From NCBI RefSeq assembly GCF_965201005.1, contig NZ_OZ241747.1, positions 2,232,001-2,296,000 of the forward strand: a stretch of 64,000 nt of DNA, written 5' to 3'. Numbering within the stretch: the stretch's first letter is position 1; each line of letters begins with the position of its first letter. Below the pieces are notes generated by a model, which saw only the letters and a program-made list of their open reading frames with translations, was not told the DNA's origin and did not search any database. A program made the translations under genes and the position numbers. Origin of the DNA: Mucilaginibacter_A sp965201005. GTDB taxonomy: Bacteria; Bacteroidota; Bacteroidia; Sphingobacteriales; Sphingobacteriaceae. Below, in pieces: positions 33,961-42,466 of the stretch.

Positions 33961-35262
33961 TTAGTCGGCCTCCGACTCAACTTTCATTTCTTTGGTGTTA
34001 AAACGCCTGATGATTAACCTGTTGGCCCCATTATAAGTTATATAACTTGATGCCCAGCTTAAAAATATGATCAAACGGTTTGTAAATCCAACCAGCGACA
34101 TCAGGTGCACAAATATCCAGATTACCCAGGCAATAAAACCTTTTAAATGGATTTTGCCCAAATCTGCCACAGCCTTGTTTCTGCCGATGGTTGCCAGCGT
34201 GCCTTTATCTTTGTAAACAAAGGGTTTGGCAGCTTCGTTTTTTGTTAACCTCATTAAGTTTTTTGCCAGATGCTGCCCCTGCTGTATGGCAACGGGTGCA
34301 ACGCCGGGATGCCCCTGCGGATACTCCAGCGAAATCATGGCGGCAGCATCACCAATAACGTAAACATTCCGGTGGTCATGCACTTTATTGGTGTGATCTA
34401 CCTGCACACGGTTGCTTTTTGTAAGTGCCCCGGCCGAAAAGCCCGCAGGCACTTTCCCCATAACACCGGCGGCCCAAATTACGTTTTTGGTGTGGATATT
34501 GGTGCCGTTGTCAATCATCAACAGTTCGCCATCGTAACTTTTTACATGCACATCGTTGTAAATTTCCACGCCCATGTCCAGCAGATTCTGTTTGGCATTA
34601 ACAGAAGCTTCGGTTGACATGGCCGCCAACAACTCCTTTTTTCCTTCTACAAGATACACTTTCATGTTGGCATCTTTCTGCTCCGGATAATCTTTGTGCA
34701 GTACGTGGTTCTTAAATTCGGCAATCGCACCGGAAAGTTCTACACCTGTCGGGCCGCCGCCCACGATCACAAAATTTAACAAGGCTTGCTTTTTTTCCAG
34801 GTCTTTTTCTAAAAAGGCAACTTCCAGGTTTTGCAAAATCATGCTGCGGATGTTCAGTGCTTCGGTTACGTTTTTCATCGGCATGGCATAATGCTCAATT
34901 TCTTTATTGCCGAAAAAATTAGTGTCGGAACCGGTTGCCAGCACTAAATAATCATAACTGATGTCGCCATCCGTAGTGCTGATGGTATTGCTTGCCGAAT
35001 TAATTTCGGTAACATTGGTATAAACAAAAGTTACATTAGCCTGATTATGAAAGATTTTACGCAGCGGAAAAACAATTGATTCTGCCTGCAAGCTACCGGT
35101 TGCAACCTGATAAAGCAGCGGCTGAAAAATATGATAATTGTGCCTGTCGATCAGCAGCACTTCGCCATCAAACTTTTTTAATGCTTTGGCCAGTTTTAAT
35201 CCGCCAAAGCCACCGCCCACAATTACTATTCTCGGATGTTTTGTAATTTCGTTTAAACGCAT
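33961..35262 (-). CDS. ndh: Type II NADH:quinone oxidoreductase (NDH-2)
   Basis: 433 aa. The FAD-binding Rossmann motif is IVIVGGGFGGLKLAKAL (about residues 12-28), and the NADH-binding one is FVIVGGGPTGVELSGAIAEF (about 163-182). The NDH-2 motif with the second FAD contact is NVYVIGDAAA (about 302), and PVAIQQGQHLAKNL follows. The C-terminal ~60 residues contain a hydrophobic segment (HLKGFIAWVIWIFVHLMSLVGF) for membrane attachment. The enzyme transfers electrons from NADH to quinone without proton pumping. Confidence 0.9.
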   Translation of the reverse strand: MRLNEITKHPRIVIVGGGFGGLKLAKALKKFDGEVLLIDRHNYHIFQPLLYQVATGSLQAESIVFPLRKIFHNQANVTFVYTNVTEINSASNTISTTDGDISYDYLVLATGSDTNFFGNKEIEHYAMPMKNVTEALNIRSMILQNLEVAFLEKDLEKKQALLNFVIVGGGPTGVELSGAIAEFKNHVLHKDYPEQKDANMKVYLVEGKKELLAAMSTEASVNAKQNLLDMGVEIYNDVHVKSYDGELLMIDNGTNIHTKNVIWAAGVMGKVPAGFSAGALTKSNRVQVDHTNKVHDHRNVYVIGDAAAMISLEYPQGHPGVAPVAIQQGQHLAKNLMRLTKNEAAKPFVYKDKGTLATIGRNKAVADLGKIHLKGFIAWVIWIFVHLMSLVGFTNRLIIFLSWASSYITYNGANRLIIRRFNTKEMKVESEAD

Positions 35263-35302
35263 AAGTATTATATTTTGCAGCTTTATATTTGTTGTTGCCG
35301 CA

Positions 35303-35316
35303 ATGCTTCTTTTACA
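35303..35316 (-). repeat. Dispersed word, form I, upstream of ndh
   Basis: ATGCTTCTTTTACA, about 40 bases upstream of the ndh start codon. Confidence 0.75.
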
Positions 35317-35507
35317 ACCTGTTTTTATTGCTGTAATTCTGTTTGTAAACTTATAGATAAGCCAGATGTTTGTAATATATTAATTTGAAATGCTTAACCC
35401 GTAATTTATTCAATACAAAGAAATTAAAATTTAGGTTCAAACATAATAATCTCAAATAGGTTAAAGCCTAATCATCGTTTTTATGTACTCAGTTTAAATT
35501 TAAAATA

Positions 35508-36140
35508 ATGAGCATACCAAAATTCACCCTTTTTGAACATCGTTTGGAAGAAAAATACAAAAAAGTCATTTTCCAGCTTCCGGATATGATCAAAGCTTTA
35601 AAACTTTCCAATAGTCTGGATGACGGCAAACTGACCAAAATCAAAAAAGATATTTTCGACGATCTTTATAAAGGTTTTGATTTGGGCGATTTTGACATTA
35701 AATCTTCCGACATCAGCGTACAGAATCAGGAATTTAATTTTGATAAAACCGTTGCCGGCGAAGTTTTGAACCGTGATTTGCACAGCACGCACGGCAGCGA
35801 TTACATCACTTTATATTATGCCATTTATACCGTGCCGTATTCCGGCAAAATCGATGCTTTAAAATACACCACAATCTATCCCAAAGAAGAAATATATCTG
35901 ACAGACCACAGCGATTACTTCTCGCTGACTGTTTATTCCATCACACCTGTTGATCAATCTGCGGATGTGATCAAAGCCGAGAAAAACAGGATTTTGGATA
36001 TGATCGAAAAAAACCAGGAAGCGAACGAGAACTTTATCGAATCTAAAAAAGAGGCTTTAAAAGATGCCATTGACAAGGAAGTTGATTTTCATTTTAAATC
36101 CGGCCGCGGCGAAATCAGTGACAACAGTTTGTTGTTATAA
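35508..36140 (+). CDS. Hypothetical soluble protein
   Basis: 210 aa, cytoplasmic by composition. The N-terminal half is mixed (FTLFEHRLEEKYKKVIFQLP), the middle is beta-rich (YYAIYTVPYSGKIDALKY) and the C-terminus is a long charged helix (EKNRILDMIEKNQEANENF). I do not recognise a family. It is followed 20 bases later by a small gene, probably an operon. Confidence 0.65.
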   Translation: MSIPKFTLFEHRLEEKYKKVIFQLPDMIKALKLSNSLDDGKLTKIKKDIFDDLYKGFDLGDFDIKSSDISVQNQEFNFDKTVAGEVLNRDLHSTHGSDYITLYYAIYTVPYSGKIDALKYTTIYPKEEIYLTDHSDYFSLTVYSITPVDQSADVIKAEKNRILDMIEKNQEANENFIESKKEALKDAIDKEVDFHFKSGRGEISDNSLLL

Positions 36141-36160
36141 CCAAACTAAAAATTAAGATC

Positions 36161-36481
36161 ATGAAAAATTTTGAAACACTATTGGATGCCTTAAATGATT
36201 TAATATCAAGAGGTTATACAGAAGACTTTAACGTGGACGAGGATATGATGCAAGACCGCGAAAAAAATATCAAAATGACGGTCGATGAGTTTGAAATCGA
36301 TGAATTTTATCGTTTTGAAGGCGAAAGTAACCCGGCAGATATGTCGATTTTATATGGTATTTCTTCAGAAAAGTATAATTTAAAAGGAACGCTGGTGAGT
36401 GCTTATGGTACTTATTCCAGCAACCAAAACGCGGCCATCGATGCCAAACTTAACCACAATCAGGTCAATAAAAACCTATAA
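36161..36481 (+). CDS. Small Bacteroidota hypothetical protein (often mis-named PRPP synthetase-like)
   Basis: 106 aa, acidic. The pattern is MKNFETLLDALNDLISRGYTEDFNVD... with VDEFEIDEFYRFEGESNPAD and ILYGISSEKYNLKGTLVSAYGTY. This family is common in Bacteroidota and has sometimes been labelled phosphoribosylpyrophosphate synthetase without any PRPP-binding motif; none is visible here. The function is unknown. It is terminated by the hairpin at 36496-36547. Confidence 0.7.
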   Translation: MKNFETLLDALNDLISRGYTEDFNVDEDMMQDREKNIKMTVDEFEIDEFYRFEGESNPADMSILYGISSEKYNLKGTLVSAYGTYSSNQNAAIDAKLNHNQVNKNL

Positions 36482-36495
36482 ACCAACTATATTTA

Positions 36496-36547
36496 CAAAA
36501 ACCCGGGTGCGGCGCAAATACAGGCGAAGTACCCGGGTTTTTTTATA
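36496..36547 (+). terminator. Rho-independent terminator
   Basis: AAAACCCGGGT pairs with ACCCGGGTTTTTTT across a 22-base loop, downstream of the 106-aa gene. Confidence 0.82.
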
Positions 36548-36573
36548 ACAGGGTATTTTCCCATTTTTATCCC

Positions 36574-36587
36574 CATAAAAACAGCAT
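36574..36587 (+). repeat. Dispersed word overlapping the pgmB start codon
   Basis: CATAAAAACAGCAT; its final AT forms the first two bases of the pgmB ATG (36586-36588). Confidence 0.85.
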
Positions 36588-37233
36588 GAACATTAAAGCC
36601 TGCCTATTTGACCTCGACGGCGTAATTGTAGATACAGCCGTATATCACTTTAAATCCTGGAAACGTTTGGCCGATGAGCTGGGCATCAACTTTACCGAGC
36701 ACGATAATGAACGGCTAAAAGGCGTGAGCCGGATGCGCTCGCTGGATATCATCCTGGAAATTGGCAACGTAACCAAAACTGCTGCGGAAAAAGAAGCACT
36801 TGCCGCACGCAAAAACGATTGGTACACCGAAATGATCAATAAAATGAAACCGGAAGAAGTGCTGCCCGGTGCGCGCGAATTTTTAGATTTGGTAAGAAAA
36901 GCAGGCATAAAAACAGCATTAGGTTCGGCCAGTAAAAATTCAGGGATTATTTTAGAAAAAACTGGTTTAACGCATTACTTTGATGCTATTATTGATGGCA
37001 ACCACGTATCAAAAGCCAAGCCCGATCCGGAAGTATTTTTAAAAGGTGCCGAAGCCGTAAATACACAACCTGCTGATTGTGTGGTTTTTGAAGATGCCAT
37101 TGCCGGTGTGGAAGCTGCTTTGGCCGGCGGCATGAAAGTAGTCGGGATCGGTTCTCCGGCGATATTGACCAAGGCCAACCTGGTGGTTTCCGGTTTGGAT
37201 AAAATGAACCTCGACAAATTAAATACCTTATAA
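36586..37233 (+). CDS. pgmB: Beta-phosphoglucomutase
   Basis: 215 aa HAD-family enzyme. Motif I is LFDLDGVIVDTA (nucleophile Asp8 and acid/base Asp10). The cap-domain start is HFKSWKRLADELGI, with LKGVSRMRSLDIIL specific for beta-phosphoglucomutases. Motif II is LGSASKNS, the motif III lysine is in SKAKPDPEVFL and motif IV is VVFEDAIAGVEAA. It converts beta-glucose 1-phosphate, made by GH65 phosphorylases, to glucose 6-phosphate. It is immediately upstream of the GH65 gene (7-base gap), the usual operon order. The word at 36906-36919 encodes G-I-K-T-A-L in frame. Confidence 0.93.
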   Translation: MNIKACLFDLDGVIVDTAVYHFKSWKRLADELGINFTEHDNERLKGVSRMRSLDIILEIGNVTKTAAEKEALAARKNDWYTEMINKMKPEEVLPGAREFLDLVRKAGIKTALGSASKNSGIILEKTGLTHYFDAIIDGNHVSKAKPDPEVFLKGAEAVNTQPADCVVFEDAIAGVEAALAGGMKVVGIGSPAILTKANLVVSGLDKMNLDKLNTL

Positions 37234-37242
37234 AAACAGCAT
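37229..37242 (+). repeat. Dispersed word bridging pgmB stop and GH65 start
   Basis: TATAAAAACAGCAT contains the pgmB TAA (37231-37233) and supplies the first two bases of the GH65 ATG (37241-37243). Confidence 0.85.
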
Positions 37243-39553
37243 GAAAAAATATTTGCAGGTAGATGAATGGAAAATTGTGGAAGAAGGTTTTGATGCTGAA
37301 AACCATGAAATTTCCGAAAGTATTTTCAGTCTGGGAAATGGCCGTATGGGTCAGCGTGCCAATTTTGAGGAAACTTATTCGGGCAAATCCCTTTTGGGAA
37401 ATTATGTGGCCGGCGTTTATTATCCGGATAAAACCCGCGTGGGCTGGTGGAAAAACGGTTATCCGGAATATTTTGCCAAAGTTTTAAACGCAGCAGAATG
37501 GGCCGGGATCGAAATTAAAATCGATGATGAAATTTTAGACCTGGCCAAGTGCGAAGTTTCTGATTTCCGCAGGGAACTGAACATGCAAAAAGGTTATCTG
37601 CAACGAACATTTCAAGCTAAAACAGCTTCCGGCAAAAAAGTAAAAGTAGAAGCAACGCGCTTTTGCAGTATGGCCGATGATGAATGCGGGGCCGTAAAAT
37701 ACAGTTTAACACCGCTTGATTTTTCTGCGGAGATCAGCCTGATGCCCTTTATCAACGGTGATGTAAAAAACCAGGATGCTAACTACGATGAAAAATTTTG
37801 GGACGAAACCGGAAAAGGTTTTTACACAAACGGCAGCTTTGTGGAGATGAAAACCAAGAAAACGGATTTTGTGGTTTGTACCGGGATGGAGTTTTCCGTT
37901 TCTGTTGATGATAAACCAATCAGCTTAAACCCAAGCCAAACCGAGCGTGAAAAGTTTACCGGCCTCACCCAAAAAACACTGGTAAAAGAAGCACAAACCA
38001 TTACGCTTTATAAATATGCGGCCAATCTTTCTTCGCTCAATTATCCGAAGGAAGAACTGCAAAACAAAACCAAAGAAACCCTGGATCGTGTCAGCCGGAA
38101 AGGTTTTGTGCAAATGCTGAAAGAGCAAGCTGAGGCCTGGGCAGAAAAATGGCAGATGAACGACATCAGGATTGAAGGTGATGCGGAAGCGCAGCAGGCC
38201 ATTCGTTTCAATATTTTCCAATTAGAACAAACTTATACCGGTGCCGATAAACGTTTGAATATCGGCCCGAAAGGTTTTACCGGTGAAAAATATGGTGGCT
38301 CAACGTATTGGGACACAGAGGCTTATTGTATTCCGTTTTATTTGGCTACGGCTGGGCAGGATGTTGCCCGGAACCTGCTGATTTACCGCTACGATCAGTT
38401 GCAGAAAGCGATTGAAAACGCCGAAAAGCTGGGTTTTAAAAACGGTGCGGCTTTGTACCCGATGGTGACAATGAACGGTGAGGAATGCCACAACGAATGG
38501 GAAATTACGTTTGAGGAAATCCATCGGAACGGTGCCATTGCGTATGCTGTTTCTAACTATATAGATTACACCGGCGATGAAAGTTATCTGGCCACGCACG
38601 GTTTGGAGGTTTTGATCGGCATCGCGCGTTTCTGGGCGCAGCGCGTCAACTGGTCTGAAGCGCGGCAAAAGTTTGTGATGCTGGGCGTAACCGGCCCTAA
38701 CGAGTACGAAAACAACATCAACAACAACTGGTACACCAACACGATTGCGGCCTGGTGTTTGAAATATGCATTGGAAGCGGTGGAGATTGTCCGCAAAAAC
38801 GATCCGCAGCAATTGGAAAAAATCCTGCAAAAAGTAAAATTTGATTCGGTAAAAGAAGCATCGAATTTCAATAAAATTGCGGATGAAATGTATTTTCCTT
38901 ATGATGAAACGCACCAGGTTTTTATGCAGCAGGACAATTACCTTGACAAAGAACAGATTTTGGTGAAAGATTTGCCGGCTACCGATCGGCCGATCAACCA
39001 GAAATGGAGTTGGGACCGCATCCTCCGCTCCTGCTTCATCAAGCAGGCCGATGTGCTGCAGGGCATTTATTTTTTTCAGGAACGGTATGACCTCGAAACC
39101 ATCCGCCGTAATTTTGATTTTTACGAAGCGCGGACGGTGCACGAATCATCACTTTCGCCTTGTGTACACGCAATTTTGGCCGCAAAACTGGGCGATCAGC
39201 AACGCGCTTATGAGTTTTATTTGCGGACAGCACGCCTGGATTTGGATAATTACAACAATGATACGGAAGACGGCTGCCACATCACTTCCATGGCCGGGAC
39301 GTGGATGGCTGTAGTTGAGGGTTTTGGCGGGATGCGGGTAAAAAATAATTTGCTCAGCTTTACCCCTTTTTTACCTGAAAAATGGACAAGCTTTTCGTTC
39401 CATATTAATTTCAGGAATATTTTGCTGGAAGTGAAAGTGAGTTCTGATCAGGTACAGATCAGGAATAAATCTAATCAGGGATTGCAGGTTTCCGTTTACG
39501 ATCAGGAACATGAAGTGCCCGGAAAACAAGAAATCACGGTTAGCAAATCTTAA
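37241..39553 (+). CDS. GH65 glycoside phosphorylase (maltose/trehalose/kojibiose phosphorylase-like)
   Basis: 770 aa, the standard GH65 length. An N-terminal beta-sandwich (about 1-270; start EGFDAENHEISESIFSLGNG) is followed by a linker, the (alpha/alpha)6 catalytic barrel and a C-terminal jelly roll. The general acid glutamate is in VTGPNEYENNINNNWYTN (about residue 487). YWDTEAYCIPF and HESSLSPCVHAI are the usual substrate- and phosphate-binding loops. It phosphorolyses an alpha-linked glucose disaccharide to beta-glucose 1-phosphate, consumed by pgmB. Linkage specificity cannot be deduced. The word at 38848-38861 encodes S-V-K-E-A-S. Confidence 0.9.
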   Translation: MKKYLQVDEWKIVEEGFDAENHEISESIFSLGNGRMGQRANFEETYSGKSLLGNYVAGVYYPDKTRVGWWKNGYPEYFAKVLNAAEWAGIEIKIDDEILDLAKCEVSDFRRELNMQKGYLQRTFQAKTASGKKVKVEATRFCSMADDECGAVKYSLTPLDFSAEISLMPFINGDVKNQDANYDEKFWDETGKGFYTNGSFVEMKTKKTDFVVCTGMEFSVSVDDKPISLNPSQTEREKFTGLTQKTLVKEAQTITLYKYAANLSSLNYPKEELQNKTKETLDRVSRKGFVQMLKEQAEAWAEKWQMNDIRIEGDAEAQQAIRFNIFQLEQTYTGADKRLNIGPKGFTGEKYGGSTYWDTEAYCIPFYLATAGQDVARNLLIYRYDQLQKAIENAEKLGFKNGAALYPMVTMNGEECHNEWEITFEEIHRNGAIAYAVSNYIDYTGDESYLATHGLEVLIGIARFWAQRVNWSEARQKFVMLGVTGPNEYENNINNNWYTNTIAAWCLKYALEAVEIVRKNDPQQLEKILQKVKFDSVKEASNFNKIADEMYFPYDETHQVFMQQDNYLDKEQILVKDLPATDRPINQKWSWDRILRSCFIKQADVLQGIYFFQERYDLETIRRNFDFYEARTVHESSLSPCVHAILAAKLGDQQRAYEFYLRTARLDLDNYNNDTEDGCHITSMAGTWMAVVEGFGGMRVKNNLLSFTPFLPEKWTSFSFHINFRNILLEVKVSSDQVQIRNKSNQGLQVSVYDQEHEVPGKQEITVSKS

Positions 39554-39567
39554 AATTTTAAAAACTG

Positions 39568-39597
39568 ATACTGTTTTTAGGGTGATAAAAACAGCGT
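39568..39597. repeat. Adjacent inverted pair of dispersed words forming a hairpin
   Basis: ATACTGTTTTTAGG (39568-39581) and GATAAAAACAGCGT (39584-39597) are two bases apart, giving the stem CTGTTTTTA / GATAAAAACAG. It is the tightest such pair in the window, between the GH65 and GH13 genes. Both copies carry one mismatch to the consensus. Confidence 0.75.
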
Positions 39598-39615
39598 CAT
39601 TAAATCGCATTTATC

Positions 39616-41355
39616 ATGAACACGGCATCACATCAAAATCAAAGCAACAGCAAAATTATTATTTATCAGTTACTTGTCCGTTTGTTCGGCAACCAAAATC
39701 CAACCAATAAATATTATGGTTCGATCGAGGAAAACGGCTGCGGCAAGTTCAATGATATTAATGATGCTGCATTGCAGGAAATCAGGAAAATGAATTTTTC
39801 GCATGTGTGGTTTACAGGCGTGATTCAACATGCCACCATGACGGATTATGCATATTACAACATTAAAACCGATGACCCGGATGTAGTAAAAGGCCGCGCC
39901 GGTTCGCCGTATGCCATCAAAGATTATTATGATGTTGACCCGGACCTGGCCATTGATGTACAAAACCGGATGCCGGAGTTTGAGGATTTGATCCGAAGGA
40001 CACATGAAAACGGATTGAAAGCAATCATTGATTTTGTGCCAAATCATGTGGCCAGAACTTATCAGTCCGACGCAAAACCAGCCGGTGTGAAAGATATTGG
40101 CGAAGATGACGATGACAGCAAAGCATTTTCTCCGCAAAACGATTTTTATTATCTGCCGGGAAAAGATTTTTTGGTTCCTGGTGATGTAAACCCTGGCGGC
40201 GATGAGTTTCAAAGTCCGCTTAAAGATGGCATGTTCAATGAATCTCCGGCCAAAGCAACCGGCAATGATGTGTTTTCGGAAGCACCTTCCATCAACGATT
40301 GGTACGAAACCATTAAGCTGAATTATGGCGTAGATTATCAGAACGGACATCAAACTCATTTCGACCCAATCCCGCCGCTTTGGCTGAAACTACGCGATAT
40401 TTTATTGTTTTGGGCCGGAAAAGGTGCGGATGGTTTCCGTTGCGATATGGTGGAAATGGTGCCGGTTGAATTTTGGGGCTGGATAATTAAGCAGGTAAAA
40501 GAAGCATTTCCAAAAATAATTTTTATTGCAGAAGCTTATAACCCGGATGTTTACCGCCAGTATATTTTTGATGGCGGTTTTGATTATTTATACGATAAAG
40601 TGGGTTTGTACGATACGTTGAAAAAGCTGACCTGCAACGAATACGAAGCCAGCGTTTACGAAATACGCGACCAATGGCAGCACCAGCAAAACGGGATTAC
40701 GCAACACCTGCTGCGGTTTATGGAAAACCATGACGAAGTGCGGATTGCTTCCAACAGCTTTGCAGGTGATGCCTGGCTGGCTGTTCCGGCCATGATTTTG
40801 ACGGCTACTTTATCTTCCGGACCAGTTATGATCTACAGCGGACAGGAAGTTGGCGAACCGGCAGAAGGCACTACCGGTTTTTCATCCAGCGATGGCCGCA
40901 CTTCTATCTTTGATTATTGCGCCATGCCCGAGTTTCAAAAATGGCTGAACGGCGGAAAAATGGACGGTGCAAAACTTTCTGAAAGTCAGCAGGATTTGCG
41001 CGGTTTTTATACTAAACTATTAGAAATCAGTGCCAATCATGCAGCTATACAAACCGGTGCTTTTTATGATTTGCTTTACCTGAACGAAAATGACCGGGGA
41101 TTTAACAGTAAAGTTTATCCATTTTTAAGATATACCGATCAGGATAGATTATTGATTATCAGCAACTTTAACAGGTTTGAGGTTAATTTACAAGTGAAGT
41201 TCCCGGATGATTTGCTGAAACAGTTTGGCTTGTTAAATACGGATCATCATACGTTTACCGGCTTGCTGAGCGGTCATAAATTTTCTTCCAACAACGTGCA
41301 GCAAGGCTTAATCGTAAATTTACCGGCCGGCAGTGGTGTGATATTGAGTTTTTAA
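39616..41355 (+). CDS. GH13 alpha-amylase family glycoside hydrolase
   Basis: 579 aa. Conserved regions are in order: region I IDFVPNHVART (about residue 134), region II GFRCDMVEMV (nucleophile Asp, about 277), region III IFIAEAYNPD (general acid Glu, about 304) and region IV FMENHDEVR (about 374). No signal peptide, so it is probably cytoplasmic. It sits in a pgmB-GH65-GH13 operon and would act on imported maltodextrins, trehalose or sucrose-type glucosides; the exact activity is open. The word at 40494-40507 encodes V-K-E-A-F. Confidence 0.9.
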   Translation: MNTASHQNQSNSKIIIYQLLVRLFGNQNPTNKYYGSIEENGCGKFNDINDAALQEIRKMNFSHVWFTGVIQHATMTDYAYYNIKTDDPDVVKGRAGSPYAIKDYYDVDPDLAIDVQNRMPEFEDLIRRTHENGLKAIIDFVPNHVARTYQSDAKPAGVKDIGEDDDDSKAFSPQNDFYYLPGKDFLVPGDVNPGGDEFQSPLKDGMFNESPAKATGNDVFSEAPSINDWYETIKLNYGVDYQNGHQTHFDPIPPLWLKLRDILLFWAGKGADGFRCDMVEMVPVEFWGWIIKQVKEAFPKIIFIAEAYNPDVYRQYIFDGGFDYLYDKVGLYDTLKKLTCNEYEASVYEIRDQWQHQQNGITQHLLRFMENHDEVRIASNSFAGDAWLAVPAMILTATLSSGPVMIYSGQEVGEPAEGTTGFSSSDGRTSIFDYCAMPEFQKWLNGGKMDGAKLSESQQDLRGFYTKLLEISANHAAIQTGAFYDLLYLNENDRGFNSKVYPFLRYTDQDRLLIISNFNRFEVNLQVKFPDDLLKQFGLLNTDHHTFTGLLSGHKFSSNNVQQGLIVNLPAGSGVILSF

Positions 41356-41382
41356 AAACTGCTTAAATCCTTATATTTAACG

Positions 41383-41396
41383 ATGCTTCTTTTACC
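41383..41396 (-). repeat. Dispersed word, form I
   Basis: ATGCTTCTTTTACC followed by GGTATAA, halfway between the GH13 stop and the next start. Confidence 0.85.
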
Positions 41397-41424
41397 GGTA
41401 TAATTTCATCAACACAAAAAACTT

Positions 41425-41823
41425 ATGAAAAGAAATGTAACCTTAATTGCACTAATTTTGATTTTGGTAGCGGCAGGCTTGCTGTATTACCGCTATTTTT
41501 TTGTTTTTGGCGAAGGTGTAAAAGCCGGAGAACTGAATTACATTGTTAAAAAAGGCTATGTTTTCAAAACCAACGAAGGCCGGATGATTCAAACCGGAAT
41601 CCGCTCTGGTGCAGCAGGTTCTATCTCTTCCAACGAGTTTATGTTTTCGGTTACGGATCCTCATGTTTTTAATCAGCTTGAAACAAACAGCGGTAAAACC
41701 GTACAGCTGCATTACAAAGAATACATTGGCACGTTGCCCTGGCGCGGAGTAAGTAATTTTGTGGTGGATAGCGTTTTATCGGTTACAAATAGTGATCCGG
41801 CCCTGCAAGGACTAATCAGGTAA
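41425..41823 (+). CDS. Small membrane-anchored hypothetical protein
   Basis: 132 aa. One N-terminal transmembrane segment (VTLIALILILVAAGLLYYRYFFVF, about 4-28) is followed by an extracytoplasmic beta-rich domain (GELNYIVKKGYVFKTNEGRM; VQLHYKEYIGTLPWRGVSNF). Homologues in Bacteroidota have been named 6-phosphogluconate dehydrogenase, but no dehydrogenase motif exists here. The function is unknown. Confidence 0.7.
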   Translation: MKRNVTLIALILILVAAGLLYYRYFFVFGEGVKAGELNYIVKKGYVFKTNEGRMIQTGIRSGAAGSISSNEFMFSVTDPHVFNQLETNSGKTVQLHYKEYIGTLPWRGVSNFVVDSVLSVTNSDPALQGLIR

Positions 41824-41830
41824 AACAAGT

Positions 41831-42466
41831 TTATTTAGGCGAATCTTTTTCAGGTTTGATCAAATCCAGATAATCCTGTTCGGTATCGATGTCAACTGCC
41901 GCATTTTCAAACGGAACTGAAATTAAATTTTCCCGATATTTTTTAAACAGAAAACCTGCACCGCCTTTCCCGGAAAGCTGTTCTAAAACCGGGAACAAAC
42001 TTCTGTCAAAAACGGCAGGCACACCTTGCGTTCCGGCATAAGTGGTAGCTGAGATCATACTGTTTTTATCGGCATAAAATTGGTCAGTCAATCGGTTTAA
42101 ATGTTCTGCGGTAATCAACGGCTGATCGGACAATAAAAACAAAACAGCATCAAACCGGTCAGCGTTTTTGGATTGCTGCACAGCCTTGATCCCGGTTTTG
42201 ATGGAAGTTCCCATTCCTGCTGCCCAGTTTGGATTATGTACAAAATTTACCGGGAAACCACTCAATTCTTCAACCAGTTCCTGATGCAGAAAACCGGTCA
42301 CCACAAATATATTTTCCGAAGCAATTTGTAATGCTGTTTTTACCACCCTTTTTATGAGCGATTCATGCTGATAGTGAAGCAGTTGCTTGGGTTTTCCTAA
42401 ACGGGAAGATGAACCCGCGGCCAGGATAATTGTGGCAGTGTTTTGGGCTGAGTTTAGGTTGATCAA
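41831..42466 (-). CDS. mocA: Molybdenum cofactor cytidylyltransferase / MobA-like NTP transferase
   Basis: 211 aa. The nucleotidyltransferase motif is IILAAGSSSRLGKPKQLL (residues ~14-31), the MobA/MocA signature. GMGTSIKTGIKAVQ and FLLSDQPLITAEHL follow, the latter with the metal-binding Asp, and the end has DIDTEQDYLDL. It attaches CMP or GMP to molybdopterin; next to xanthine-dehydrogenase-type subunits the CMP form (MocA) is expected. Its ATG overlaps the XdhC stop by 4 bases, so it is last in the molybdenum-hydroxylase operon. Words at 42057-42070 and 42331-42344 are in-gene. Confidence 0.87.
   Translation of the reverse strand: MINLNSAQNTATIILAAGSSSRLGKPKQLLHYQHESLIKRVVKTALQIASENIFVVTGFLHQELVEELSGFPVNFVHNPNWAAGMGTSIKTGIKAVQQSKNADRFDAVLFLLSDQPLITAEHLNRLTDQFYADKNSMISATTYAGTQGVPAVFDRSLFPVLEQLSGKGGAGFLFKKYRENLISVPFENAAVDIDTEQDYLDLIKPEKDSPK

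Noticed and set aside
36161..36481. Phosphoribosylpyrophosphate synthetase
   Set aside because: The 106-aa protein lacks any PRPP-binding loop; the name is a likely database mis-annotation of the family.
38300..39142. 280-codon minus-strand frame
   Set aside because: It lies wholly inside the GH65 phosphorylase gene, which has full domain support; the antisense product has no recognisable motif.
39670..40359. 229-codon minus-strand frame
   Set aside because: Antisense to the GH13 gene with clear catalytic motifs; low-complexity Ile/Phe-rich product.
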